Shown here: positions 47,690 through 58,479 of the stretch, piece by piece
How positions within the stretch are numbered: position 1 is the stretch's first letter
Layout of the letters: every line of letters starts with the position of its first letter
Assembly (NCBI GenBank): GCA_026874595.1
Contig: CM049306.1
Coordinates: 76,503,642-76,567,641, forward strand
Direction: 5' to 3'
Origin: Sipunculus nudus
Lineage: Eukaryota > Annelida > Sipuncula > Golfingiida > Sipunculidae
DNA: 64,000 nucleotides
Position numbers and translations under genes: made by a program
The notes under the pieces: generated by a model
Told to the model about the DNA's origin: nothing
What the model saw: the letters and a program-made list of their open reading frames with translations, nothing else
Database searches by the model: none

Positions 47690-47926
47690 GGTCTGGACAG
47701 TTGAGGGTCAAAACACTCAGCTCTTGCTCCTCCTTGGCGACTCAGGTTTTATCCCTGGCATTGCCATGAGACTGGGTTGCAGTGGCCAGTCCAAGCCCAG
47801 TTGTTTCCTCTCGTTCACTCTACCTGTAACCTATTAAATGCCACGACCTGACCCATGGAGAGTGGCTGTATTTGTTATAATCACTATTTGTACAGTCCAT
47901 GTTAAATAAATATGGTTTATAGAATG
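47690..47926 (+). mobile_element. tRNA-derived SINE-B, copy
   Basis: Head gacagttgagggtcaaaaca, B-box region caggttttatccctggc, then 'catgagactgggttgcagtg', 'cccatggagagtggctgt' and the shared end 'tacagtccatgttaaataaa'. Full-length by comparison with 39326-39552. Confidence 0.78.
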
Positions 47927-47948
47927 GGTGAATTAATGCTAGATTTAT

Positions 47949-48144
47949 CAGAAGTGGATCAGGAGGAGGGTTCCAGACCCCACTTTTTCAGCTGCCGCAA
48001 CCTTTTTATAAGGGTCTTAGACCAATGTTTGCCGCCTTGAACCCCTCCCCCCCTCCTTTCCATACCTTGGCACCTTTTTTTTTAGGTCTTATCATTAGTC
48101 CTCCTGTTATGGATCACTCCTTTTTCTAACCTGGATCCACCCCT
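47949..48144. mobile_element. GGATCC-type hAT-like MITE
   Basis: The left end is cagaagtggatcagg and the right end in reverse complement is aggggtggatccagg. A perfect 6-bp direct repeat atttat flanks it (47943-47948 and 48145-48150). The interior contains gccgcaacctttttataag and C-rich blocks typical of the family. Confidence 0.78.
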
Positions 48145-48286
48145 ATTTATGTGCCACCAGAAATGGGTTCAAAATAAGGATCGGCCCTTCAGTTTACACA
48201 GAGGATGTTGTTCCTTTCCTGGTCTATGTGTCTGTGTATAAAACTCTGCTTTTATCATTTATCTATGAAATTTATAATGACGTTTG

Positions 48287-48291
<5 letters not shown>

Positions 48292-48320
<29 letters not shown>
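48292..48320. repeat. (TA)n microsatellite
   Basis: About 14 TA units. Confidence 0.95.
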
Positions 48321-48325
<5 letters not shown>

Positions 48326-48635
48326 TATATGTATGGTTATCATGACCAGTAGTTTTGTATTTCAACTGATATATGGTTGGTTGAGGGTTATGTTACCACA
48401 CAAGGAAAAACAAACAAGGCCATGTTTGTTTGGAGAAACAGGTCGCATATAGATGATAGAAGATAAAATGTAAACCCAGCTGCTATAACCTTAAGTATCC
48501 AGGGCATACTCATCCATGTTATTTGGTTTATTTAAATGAAAAAATATATTATGCCCTTTCAAATTTTACTATTATACCTATTGTAGCAGAACACTGGACT
48601 CCCTCCCCCACCTAGCCACACCACACTCCCACCCC

Positions 48636-48732
48636 AGGGGTGGATCATGGATTTAGGAATAGGAGGGGTCCAAACAAGGAGGACTAATGACAAAAACCTG
48701 AAAAAAAGGTCCCAGGTCCGGTTTAACTTTCC
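48636..48732. mobile_element. Partial GGATCC-type element
   Basis: aggggtggatcatggattta, then 'gaggggtccaaacaaggagg', 'actaatgacaaaaacc' and 'aaaaaaaggtcccagg' match the left halves of the copies at 1247 and 63334. The right end is not found. SINE-like sequence begins next to it. Confidence 0.65.
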
Positions 48733-48734
48733 TA

Positions 48735-48975
48735 CAAATTTCCTTTTTGTGAATATTGCAAAATAGAAATCCTCTCAAACAAAGAGGCTACCACAGTATG
48801 TATTCTACACGTGCCTTCTCCCATGGGTCTACTGACACACTTCTGGGTGTAGAGGGTACTCCCATTTGTTAAGATCTTGATCTTGGGTCCCAGGAAATGG
48901 GCCAAATGGGACATGAATTCACTATCTTATGGTTAAAAGTTTAGTACTTTAACTATTTAAGCACCATGCTCCCTG
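48735..48975 (-). mobile_element. tRNA-derived SINE-like element (SINE-C)
   Basis: Read on the minus strand: gagcatggtgcttaaatagt, taaagtactaaacttttaac, tagtgaattcatgtccca resembles a tRNA head with decayed A and B boxes. The 3' part 'ctgtggtagcctctttgttt' and 'gagaggatttc' recurs near 17860-17890. Confidence 0.5.
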
Positions 48976-49154
48976 TCATTATTGGTCATTGTTGTGTTTC
49001 TTGTGTTATTTTAAGAGACTGAAAGCCTAGCTTTAGCAGGGGTCAGGGGTTAAAACTATATGAGAAGTTTAATCATATCTGATAGTAAGAGGATTATGCA
49101 TGTTTTTGTTAGCTATAAGATGGGATTAGTGTTATAAGAACACCTTGGGTCTAT

Positions 49155-49262
49155 TAAATAATAATGATAATTATAAAAATAATAATAATTAAAATAACAA
49201 TTATAAATTTAAATAAATTTGATAATTATTATAATAATTAATAATAATGATGATGATAAGCA
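49155..49262. repeat. A/T trinucleotide-rich tract (AAT/ATA)
   Basis: Imperfect AAT, ATA and GAT repeats over about 105 bp. Confidence 0.9.
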
Positions 49263-50165
49263 GATCAAATGAATCCCAGCCTCAGTAATGTGTACACGAA
49301 TTAGATAAAATATCAAAAAATGAACAAACATTTTCTTGCAACCAGGAAAATTAGGGTAAATTGGGCAAATGCTGCCAGCTTTATTTAGGAAAATGAACAT
49401 ATGGCAGTCCACATTCATGCTCTGCAAGAGCCAGACATACCAGACTGGTTGTGTACCCAGAATACATGTAGTAGCCACGGTTACCAATTGTCCTATTTCA
49501 GGGTCAGCAGTCACAACAATCCACATTTATTATTTTTACATTTTTGAATTATATATTAATTAAGTTTAATTTGATAAATTTGATACACCTTTTTTGAGAT
49601 GTTTTGCATTATGACTCATACTCTGTATATGTCAATGGACTTTTAAGGTAACAGCGTGCATTTTCATACATTTATTTTTGTTTCCAGACATTTAATCAAT
49701 TAAAGAACTGGCACTTTTAAGTCATGTTTATAAAGTCAACAATAGGTGAAAAGTTTCAAGCAATAATGGCTTCTTGTTTTTCCATGTAATTTGATCTTTC
49801 CAAAGTATTGTATTACTGCAATATGAATGCAGGTTTTATATCCCAGGTGGACTAGAAGCGCCATAACATGACTAATTTGAACTTAACAATGCCTGCTTAC
49901 TTCACAGAAATCAATGGTGTGTATTTATACAGCGGATTTATGAGCACACTAACATTGTTAAGTAAGACTTTTTGTGATATCAGCTTGCAATTTATCAAAC
50001 ATCTAAGCCACTTGAGGTAGTACAAATAAATGCCACTGCTTGGTAAAAAATTTAACTTGCCATGTTCATGGTTACCTTGAAACTCAGAATGTAAAAACTT
50101 AGATAACAAATCTCATAATTTTGAAAGATAAATGTTTTCTACTCTCTTTTTTATACACATCTCTG
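49263..50165. other. Unassigned sequence
   Basis: No gene or repeat recognised. Confidence 0.4.
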
Positions 50166-50167
50166 TG

Positions 50168-50560
50168 ACGTGACATAATTGTACACTCACTGTTCATCTG
50201 TTACTGATTGTCAATCTGTCCGTCAGTTAAATTTTTGTGTCACTGCGATAACTTATCTGGGCTTTGGTGGATTTTCACTTACCTCACCAAAAATACTAAC
50301 TAGTATATTATCTCACCTGAGTTTGATTATATGCCATATCTATTCATTTTTAATTAGGTCAAAGGTCACCAGGCTACTTTGTAGTGTCCCCTTACCAGTA
50401 ATGTGATTGATTTTCATTAAACTCAACAGAAATATTAACCAATATAATTTATCTCACCTAAATTAATTTCCAGGCAAAATTCAGGCATATTTAATGAGGT
50501 CAGAGGTCACAAGACATACAATGGGCGTATGATGCACCTTTGCGGTGCTCTTGTTTGTAT
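50168..50560 (+). repeat. Mollusc-type module with two AGGTCA-bearing units
   Basis: 'gattttcacttacctcacc' to 'taggtcaaaggtcaccagg' (50270-50375) and 'gattttcattaaactcaac' to 'gaggtcagaggtcacaag' (50410-50515) are two units about 145 bp apart. The end 'cgtatgatgcacctttgcgg' and 'gctcttgttt' looks like an element terminus. Confidence 0.65.
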
Positions 50561-50567
50561 ATCTGCC

Positions 50568-51175
50568 AAGGAGGTTATGTTATCACCGAAGCCCAATTTC
50601 GATGAAACTTTGTAGAGGGATGATATATGAACCACTGAAGAATGCATGAAATTTTGATGTCAGTTGGAGATAAAGGGGATATCTCGATGTGGTATTCTTA
50701 TTTTTTCCCCTTGGCAGGGGTTTGGGCTCTTATGAGTGGCATTCATGTTAAAGTGTCTTTCGTCATCATTCGATGCTGGTCCCAAGGAGGTTATGTTTTT
50801 AACAGGGTTTGTCTGTTCACTTTTCAGTAGGATCACCCCCAAACTGTCATGTGCAGTATTCAGGAATCCTAATTAGTAATGTTGACAACATCAAGCCTCT
50901 CCAATCACCGGGAGGTAATGTTTCCAACAGGGGTTATCTGTTCGCTTTCATGTTGGATCACCCCAAACAGTCATTTACAGTATTTATGAGTATAATAGTA
51001 ATGTTGAGAACACAAGCCTCGCCTTAGGAGGTAATGTTTTAAATAGTGTTTGTTTAGTAAGCCAGATCACTGAAACAGCTGTATATAATATATAACTGCA
51101 TGTTTATGGTTCCTATAAATTGACAATATCAACCGTAGCCCATAAAAAAAATCAGCTAGGTAATGTTTTTTTTTT
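50568..51175 (+). repeat. Tandem 'ggaggtaatgttt' repeat, about 116-129 bp
   Basis: Units start ggaggttatgtttttaacag (50786), ggaggtaatgtttccaacag (50911), ggaggtaatgttttaaatag (51027) and a decayed ctaggtaatgtttttt (51156). A further head lies at 50568. Shared inner text: 'tttgtctgttc.ctttca', 'ggatcacccc.aaac.gtca', 'agtaatgttga.aaca.caagcct'. Confidence 0.85.
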
Positions 51176-51379
51176 TAAATGGGTCTATTCACCTGTCAGC
51201 AGGATTCTCTAGCATAATTTAGGTGATCTTGGCAATAAGCCTGATCCAGGTATCAGACAGAATCCATTAAATTTATAGTGTTGATCCTGATCAGATCCAG
51301 ATCCAGAAAAATTTTTCTGCAGCAGTTTATCTCTACCTCCCATCATGTCATATCCATCATCAATATATGTCTAGCTGAA

Positions 51380-51446
51380 GTTTTTTTTTTTTTTTTTTCT
51401 TCCTTCTTTTCTCTTTAAATGAAGTTTAAAAAAAAAAGAAAAAAAA
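51380..51446. repeat. T-run / A-run foldback
   Basis: About 20 T, a CT-rich spacer, then A10-G-A9. The two homopolymers are complementary. Confidence 0.85.
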
Positions 51447-51964
51447 ATGGCTGGTGCAGTAGTGGAAATCTATGTGCTAAATAAGGTGCATGGTGTTTCA
51501 GGTCTCCAGGTTCAGTTCTAAGGCTAGGGTTTGTATTAAGAGTGTGCTCTTATACTTAAATTTGTTTTGTCTTTATCTTTTTATTTTATATGTGCATAAT
51601 TCTGATATGATTATATAGAAAGCACATAATGCTGAATCTCGGAAGACATTTATGTTAAATTTACAAACAGAATAGCATACAGCAGAAAACCAGAGTGAGA
51701 CCTAGGCTTAAAATTCTCTTTCAAAAGGAAAACACACCATAACAATAATTTTAGGCTCAACTTATCCTGGGATTAAAGTAGATTGCAGTATGGTAAACTA
51801 GTCATCTTCATATTCACTGAATGAGATTTCCACCAACTGCACTGTTCAAGACTCGATAGTCTGATAAGGCCACACCAAGAAATCAGTTGAACATAACTAG
51901 GAGTAAAAAATATGCTTTAGTAGTAAATTTTTTATATTTTACCTGTCAAGATGAAATATGTGAA

Positions 51965-52580
51965 ATTATGCCAGCTATAGTCCGTCCCAGTAACCGTGTC
52001 TGCATGTTTTTCTGAGATTATTTTTCATACAAGTAAAGCAGTGTAAACCTTTGTCCAAAGGTTGCAGGAGCTATTCCGCAGACTACCTGCGTAAAAAGTA
52101 ATGCCTTACCTTTCTTTGATTTTGTAAGAGACAAATAATCCAAAATATGACAAAACAAGTTACAGTGTTTACGACTTATTCCTTACCTGAGAACTGATAA
52201 TTAACAAGCCAGTCAAACTTGTGACATCAGTCAATTGAAGATTACGCGCGACCGATCACTGTGACGTCTTTGTGACGTTACTGTTGTCTAACAAATACCA
52301 AAAGCAGCCATAGACATGGAAAGTGTACCATGGAGTAATGTATTGTCCAGGAGTGCCATGAAGATGCCATCCATGGTATTTCAACATAAATATAACGCAA
52401 AAGATTCACAAAGTAAATACGTTTTACATGATATTTAACTATTTTACACAAAATCGGCAGAATATCTGTTTACCTACTCAAGGCCAAGGCCATTTTTTTA
52501 AGAATATTCTAAAAATTGTTATCGCGAAAATACATGTGGATAAGGGTTTTGAGTAGACTATACAGGGAGTATACAAAACT
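51965..52580 (-). repeat. Dispersed repeat F, copy 2 (inverted)
   Basis: The reverse complement of this stretch follows the block order of 41361-42010. Both copies hold a short stretch reading atggaaagtgtaccatgga on the same element strand that could be a coding remnant, but frames are broken. The flanks near 51971 (tatagtc) and 52556 (gactata) may mark the ends. Confidence 0.8.
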
Positions 52581-53740
52581 TATTGACATTAATTCTTAAA
52601 ATGGCAAAGGCTTATGAACAACACAAGTTTTAAATGATTTTTCAAATTTTTTTTAGCAGATTTTTTTACTTATTGTAGTACATGTAAAGATATCTTTGAA
52701 GGGATCAGGCAAAAGCAACAAGTAGCAACATTTAAACTGAGGACTTGGTGCTCATTCACCAAAAAAACAGGAACAATTATTCTGTTGAACTTAGATTTGT
52801 TTTGTGTGGCCTCACTGATTCTGCTCATGAGAAGTGGAGCGCCCTGAGATAAAAACAACCTGTCATCATCCACGGCCAAAAGAAACTCCACCAGGCCAGC
52901 TTATCTGCCTCAGACATCTTGATTTTATTTCTCTGCCTGGTTTTGTGTATCATACTTGTCACTGTACACTAGCATTAAATACCAACCACATAATGGTCCA
53001 TAAAGTGTCATTGCATCTCTTCATAGAGTATTCATTTTCAACTCTCTGTTACATTTAAATTCAGTCATTCAGTCTTCCAAGAAGAAAAAATGTTTGAATA
53101 TTTTTGCTACTTGAATAGGCAAAAAAAAACACCAACACCAAAAAAAAATTGTTACAACAGGCTATGCAAACAAAATTTATGGCGCAAGCAGGTATTTTAT
53201 TGTTTTAAGTTTACCAATTTAGAGACAATTTGTTGAATTTTGCCACCTGCTAGGCAAAGTAAAAAAAATCCTTCATCAAAATTTAGTTCATTTTTCATAA
53301 CTTTAAAGTCTCTAATGTGTTAAAGTCAAGAGCACATATTAGGAACATTGACAAAGGCCTGTCCTGTTTTCTGCAAACAAAAATGATTCATAAAAAATGG
53401 GATCAGTGTATGCATAGAACAATAATTTTGTTAATGTGGCCTAATAGTGAACGCTTGTGGGTACTTTTTTAAAGTCTCTTCAAACTGGTGATTGAATTTT
53501 CCTTCAAAATCAAATGAATTAGGTTTGATAATAAATGCCAGTTTTTGATTGTTAAGTACTGTTTACCAAGTTTTGTAATTTGGTGCATCATCATAACATA
53601 CATTGCTTTAAATATATCATATACATCTTGTGATGTTTTAGAATATTATAAGAAATTGAGACCCCTGCAGACTTGATTAGACTAGTATATGGAAGAGATC
53701 ATGAAGACACTGTTTTAAATATGTCATATACATTTATTAG
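52581..53740. other. Unassigned sequence
   Basis: No gene or repeat recognised; A- and T-runs only. Confidence 0.4.
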
Positions 53741-53744
53741 CCCG

Positions 53745-54410
53745 CAGCTTTATAGACTGTAGGTCTATTGTCATTACCAAACCCATCCGTCCTTCCAGCG
53801 TCTGTTAACTTTTACCTTGTGAGCAGGAATACTCAAGAAGGATTCACTGTAGAAATTTTATTGCTTTGATGCAGAATTATATTAAAAAAATTTCAGTCAA
53901 GTTCAAAGATGGGTGACCTTCACATATTTTTCAACGTTTCAAACTAAAAATAGAAAAAACATTGAAGCTTATTTCTCAGGAAACATTGGGTGGATTGTTA
54001 TAAAACATGCTCTGATCATTGGCACAGATAGTCTGTTATTGCTGTCTGAGTTAGGGGGCGCCATATACAATTTCTGATTTTTTATTAATTAATTTTTATC
54101 AGATTTTTCAATTTTGCCCTTTTAAGCGGAGATATCTCTGAAGGTATTCTTCACAGGAACTTCATTTCTTCAGTGCTGATGCAATGAACAAAATCTTGGT
54201 CATATTCAAAGATGGATGACCTTAACCTACTTTTCAAGGTCACAAAAATTATAATAGAAAAAAATAGGAGCTTATATTTCTCATGAACCACTGGATGGAT
54301 GGTTATGAAACATGGTAGGGTCATTTGCCTTGATGATCTCCAAGTGATGCATGAGTTCAGGGCTGCCAGAATTGCAAAGGTACTACATACCTGTCTAGTT
54401 CAAATTTATA
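53745..54410 (+). repeat. Mollusc-type element with two tandem units of about 300 bp
   Basis: The head 'tagactgtaggtctattgtc' and 'ccatccgtccttcc' is followed by 'ttcaaagatgggtgaccttc', 'gaagcttatttctcaggaaa' and 'tggattgttataaaacatg', and again by 'ttcaaagatggatgacctta', 'gagcttatatttctcatgaa' and 'tggatggttatgaaacatgg' about 300 bp later. The end 'tacatacctgtctagttc' is probably the 3' terminus. Confidence 0.8.
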
Positions 54411-54739
54411 ACTTGAACAAGAGACATATGTACAGATTTACATCAATGTGAGAACAAATATTCCATACTTGTTACTGTTACCACCCATAAATACTGTTGT
54501 TTGGCTGATCGCTTTTGTCAGCTTTTGCTGATATTCTATTCATCATTTCAGAATAACATGAAGACATTTACACCCCTAAAAACTTCAGAGTTAATTTTTT
54601 TTAGAAAATATATATCGTCATAATGTGTTCGGTAATAATTTATTAATAAAAAATGCTTAGGAATGCATGTATTTGATCAGCTCTTTAGCAGATTTGTGAT
54701 TTCATGTTGTGAAAAAATATACCAGATAAGCTCTGGGTT

Positions 54740-54860
54740 TATTCAGGGTGTCAGCACAGGCCATAAATCTTTATCAGGAACCCCACTGATTAACATCTTG
54801 TGTGATGAGCACAATTGATCTTTACTTAGATGAACCAGATGGAGCCCCTGTGTCTTCAAG
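54740..54860. promoter_or_regulatory. Possible regulatory island
   Basis: ggccataaatctttatcagg joins a posterior-Hox-like CATAAA and a GATA-type TTATC, with ccactgattaacatcttgtg nearby, in repeat-free sequence. Speculative. Confidence 0.15.
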
Positions 54861-55165
54861 TAAGGGTTGGCTGACCTGTGTGTGAATAAGATAGTAGACA
54901 TTCACTTAAACAAAAAAATATATATAATATACCTACAAGAAAAAGGAAAGACCAGGAAATCACAAAACCATATAAGACACATATATAATGTTTGTTAGCA
55001 ATGGACTGGAAAGTAAAACTGGTAGGAAAACAGAATAACAATACATGATTTATATTGATGTCTCAAGAGGCCAAAGGTTCCTATCAGTCATATACCTTAA
55101 AAGATTTGTCTGATAGATATATCCATAGATTGGAGAGAGATGAAAAGATATAAGTCTCTGCAGGT
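54861..55165. other. Unassigned AT-rich sequence
   Basis: No gene or repeat recognised. Confidence 0.35.
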
Positions 55166-55169
55166 GTTA

Positions 55170-55340
55170 TGATATAAATATCAATTATAGCTAGAATTGC
55201 CATATTTAGTCTGGTAGAAGTAATTAATACATTGGCCATCTGATATGGCACCGCGTGTTGTTATGGTGATTAATTATGGGGCCGATGTGACCTTGGGCTG
55301 CAGAGCATGAAAGCATATCTCCACATTTACATGGTATCAT
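55170..55340. promoter_or_regulatory. Possible conserved noncoding island with ERR-type site
   Basis: agaagtaattaatacattgg, gtgattaattatggggccg and tgaccttgg (55288-55296, the reverse of an extended AGGTCA half-site) lie within 100 bp in repeat-free DNA. GC is higher than the flanks. Confidence 0.22.
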
Positions 55341-55914
55341 AAAATCTCTGTAGCTAATAAAGGAAGCAATGTAGCTAGGTGTGACTGAATATGATGTTCA
55401 AAAGAATATATTATGATACTGCAGTGCCCACTTGTAGCAGTGGTCAGAATGTCATGAATAAATATTAAGAAATCCAAATATATCAAGTTAAATGTTTAAA
55501 TATGATTTATCTGTGTTTGTGATATGCCCATTAATCATTTATAGCTAGAGGTGATTGGTAGTTTTCTTTCATAATCAGTTTAATTGGTTGCATTTTTGTA
55601 TAATTGATCACAAACAGTTATCTATGCACATCTAAGGAAGTCATATTATCCATAAAAAAATTCTCAATCTGTCAGAGATACAAGAGAAACAGACACAAAA
55701 TAGTGAACACCATTTAAACTGAACCATGAGCAATATATAAGTGTATGTCAGTAATTTTCCAACATGCTGGTGAAGTCAGACTGAATTTATGATTTTTAAG
55801 TAAAGTTCTAAACAGTACTAATTTCACAATAATATAGAAGGCATATTAAGTAATAGATTAAAAATTGATCATCAGTTGTTTTTGCTCAGCAGACTGAAAG
55901 TTTACTGAGGTATA
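55341..55914. other. Unassigned sequence
   Basis: No gene or repeat recognised. Confidence 0.35.
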
Positions 55915-56510
55915 GGTTTGGTGCTTTGCTGTCCAGCCTGTCGTTAGCAGGGCACTTATCACAACTGCTGGACCTAGAAAAGTGTACATCCATTGTGTAC
56001 ATCCAGGGAGTTCTATAAAAAATCTCCTTGGAAACCTGAAATTAGGTCAGTGCGACCTATATCTTTGGAGCTATGGGGCTTGTAAGTACCCCCAGAATAA
56101 TTAAAAATTTAATACAAAACCTCCAGTATCTTGATAACCAATGCATGAATTGCCCTGCATCTTGCCTTGAACATTGACCATGACTAGTTTTGATAGTTCC
56201 CAAAAACTACCTGGCACTACCTGTATTTTTCTAATTTTCATGATTTTTTTTCTGGTTTTTTAGAACAAAAAAAGACAACAATTAGGAGAGTTTCTCAGCT
56301 GTGGTTTCATCCAGTGTCCAGAAACGAGGTGTTTTTATTGATTATGATTGGTTTCTTCAGTGTATATGCAGGCTGGTGGTGCCACCTGTATATTTTTAAT
56401 ATTTTAGATGCATATTTTTCCTGTATTTTGAGACTGCCAAATTAAAATGATTCATACAGATTCGCAACTGTGGTTTCATCTGTGTCCTGAAACCTTGTGT
56501 TGTTTATTAG
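55915..56510 (+). repeat. Diverged single relative of the 337-bp array unit
   Basis: 'gtcgttagcagggcacttatc', 'gctggacctagaaaagtg', 'tctccttggaaacctgaaat', 'agctatggggcttgtaagta' and 'cagaataattaaaaattt' parallel the units at 22132-23655. The second half repeats 'tttctcagctgtggtttcatcc' (56292) and 'gcaactgtggtttcatctgtg' (56464), as at 9175 and 9343. ggtggtgccacc lies at 56375-56386. Confidence 0.8.
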
Positions 56511-56519
56511 GGCCCTATT

Positions 56520-57165
56520 AATTGAATAAGCTGATGCCCTATATTAATCACCCTGTCCATCACCCTGTTGTATATTCCTCTTTCTGTGCTGGTATGTCCA
56601 TCAAATTTGTTTCCTGATGATAATTCCAGTTAAATTTGACTTATGGATTTAAAACTTGACTTATATATTGCCCACCTCTAACTCAAGAATCCTTTTTAAT
56701 TTTGGGGTCATTAGGTCAAAGGTCTAGGTCACAGGACCTACTTCTTTAAAAAGATCGTGGATGTATTTTAAGCTAGACTTTTCATTCCAAACCTTCCATC
56801 TTCCAGATATTGCTCACCTGCCAATAGTGGAAGAAACTTATGGATTTTGGGGTAACAAGGTCAAAGGGCAAGGTCATGGTGGTGATCTGTCCACATGTTA
56901 GTTTTCACATGATAACTCTAGTTTGGATAGAAATATTGTTTTCAAATTTGACTTACATATGGCCACCACTTAAGTAAGAACTCCAACTATTGAAATTTAG
57001 GTCATTAGGTCAAAGGTCAAGGTCCTAGGACCAAGTTCTTAAAAAAGATTGTGGATGCATTTTAAGCCAGAATTTTCATCCCAAACCTACCATCTCCTAC
57101 GTAGCCCATCACCCAGTAGAGGTGGTCCTTTAACAGTGGTGGTTGTTAGATGAGGTTTTACTTCT
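56520..57165 (+). repeat. Mollusc-type element with two 293-bp units carrying AGGTCA repeats
   Basis: The head 'gctgatgccctatattaatc' plus 'tcaccctgtcc' is followed by two units. Each has 'gataa.tc.agtt..aaattt', 'gacttatat.tggcca(c)c', 'gtcattaggtcaaaggtc.aggtc', 'aaaagat.gtggatg.atttt' and 'ttcat.ccaaacct.ccat' (key points 56752 and 57045, 293 bp apart). AGGTCA-type direct repeats sit at about 56711-56728, 56858-56877 and 57006-57024. The last 40 bp, ggtggttgttagatgaggttttac, look like the end of a MITE-2-type element. Confidence 0.85.
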
Positions 57166-57539
57166 GCAAGCAGTCAGCACCCTGTGATTGTCTCACCATA
57201 GTTATATTCTTAGTAAAGATTATCTATAACAACAAATGTGTTAAACTTAAGTTTTTTACATATTACTCTTTTAAATTGTTAAAAAATATATTCACCTTGC
57301 ACCTTGGGAAGAAAAATCAATTTTTACAAAGGATTTATAATTTTATTGGCATTTTCCCTCAGTACTCTACATGGCCTTCCAAGAAGTCATTATCAAATAT
57401 CTGCAGCCTCAGGCTTGGGATTTAGTAAAAGTAAACCCCCCTGTGGCCATAGGCTAAGTTAAGGAAATGTTAAAAAAAAGAATGCCATCCCCTCCATCAA
57501 ACATAAAAATCTGAAACTCGTCAATAACGTTACTGTGGC
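57166..57539. other. Unassigned AT-rich sequence
   Basis: A 91-codon ORF (57150-57425) without recognised domain. Nothing else supported. Confidence 0.35.
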
Positions 57540-57542
57540 CTC

Positions 57543-57760
57543 TAACAGAAATTGCTATTATGATGGAGTGCTTTGCGAGGTTCTACGTGAACCTGCTTCC
57601 TGTTGCTTTTTGTGCACTTGGGTTCGTTCATTTTCTTTCACAGCAACTGGGTTCAGGTTTCTGTGATCTTTGCAGTGAAAGTTAACATTGGAAAAACAGG
57701 GTTTATTTTGAAAGCTTTGCTCCAGAGAAAAATGTGTCTTCTCGGAATAGCTAGCAATCA
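57543..57760 (-). CDS. Candidate terminal exon of an unknown gene (minus), or chance ORF
   Basis: A GC-elevated patch in AT-rich surroundings with no repeat match. On the minus strand an open frame ends in a polar tail, KENERTQVHKKQQEAGSRRT then SQSTPS, followed by consecutive TAA TAG stops. A usable acceptor (ttcactgcaaagatcacag) precedes the last 34 codons or so. On the plus strand the same patch holds a 42-codon frame starting at 57561 (MMECFARFYVNLLPVAFCALG) with a hydrophobic segment resembling a signal peptide and a weak donor after gggttcag. Only one strand can be right, if either. No family is recognised. Confidence 0.22.
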
Positions 57761-58204
57761 CAGCGTCTGTAGTTCATTAAGTGCAGGATCAGGTTTGCCA
57801 GTGCTGGGTGTATTTGTGGACATACCAGTGTTATAGCTGAATTCACATTATCTGAGCCTGTGTGCAAGTCCTGAAGCTTCACGTCTTAGTTGTACAAAAA
57901 CCAAGTCCAAGTCTGAGTATATCTCCGATATTATATTAATACAAACACATTACAAGACATTTCAAAATTCAAGTTATTCCAAATATTTTATAAGTATTTT
58001 TTCATTATGGAGAATTCCATATGTAGGGTGTTTTGTCTTCATTAGAAAACGCTCCATTAGAAAAAAATTCTCACTTCGATCTTCCTTTTCCTTTCTGTAG
58101 ACTTAAAAATACAATTGTGCATAAGTCTGTATTTTAAATAATCCTTAAATATTGTAATTTCAGTATTCTGTAAATGGTACCACACATCACTGCATTTATA
58201 TGTT

Positions 58205-58400
58205 TTAGCCGAGTTAACTAAAAGTCATCGAAGCTGTAGTGGTCATTTAGTCCATGAGCCAGCCAGTTGTATATTTGGTCATCCAGTTGTTTATATAGGG
58301 CACAAATTGTAACAGTTTTACCTGGAAACTCCTTACCTTAATATCCAGATCCAGGGAGGGGTTCTGATGAAATCTTATAAATCTTAGGTCATGGTTGTCT
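58205..58400 (+). repeat. Partial mollusc-type leader repeat
   Basis: 'gggcacaaattgtaacagtt', 'cctggaaactccttacc' and 'gatgaaatctta' match the text after the leader at 21993 onward and at 61856-61918. The head is decayed. Confidence 0.55.
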
Positions 58401-58479
58401 GTAATTATCAAATCTGAAAATCAGTATTTTCATGACAGACTTCATTTTTCATTCTTATGCTGGATTTGGACTGTTTTTG

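Noticed and set aside
50013-50022. let-7 microRNA (tgaggtagta)
   Set aside because: Only the first ten bases match; the rest of the mature sequence and the pairing arm are absent.
51447-51540. Further tRNA-derived SINE head after an A-rich tract (ggctggtgcagtagtgg .. ggttcagttcta)
   Set aside because: Spacing is plausible but no second copy, tail or target duplication could be found in the window.
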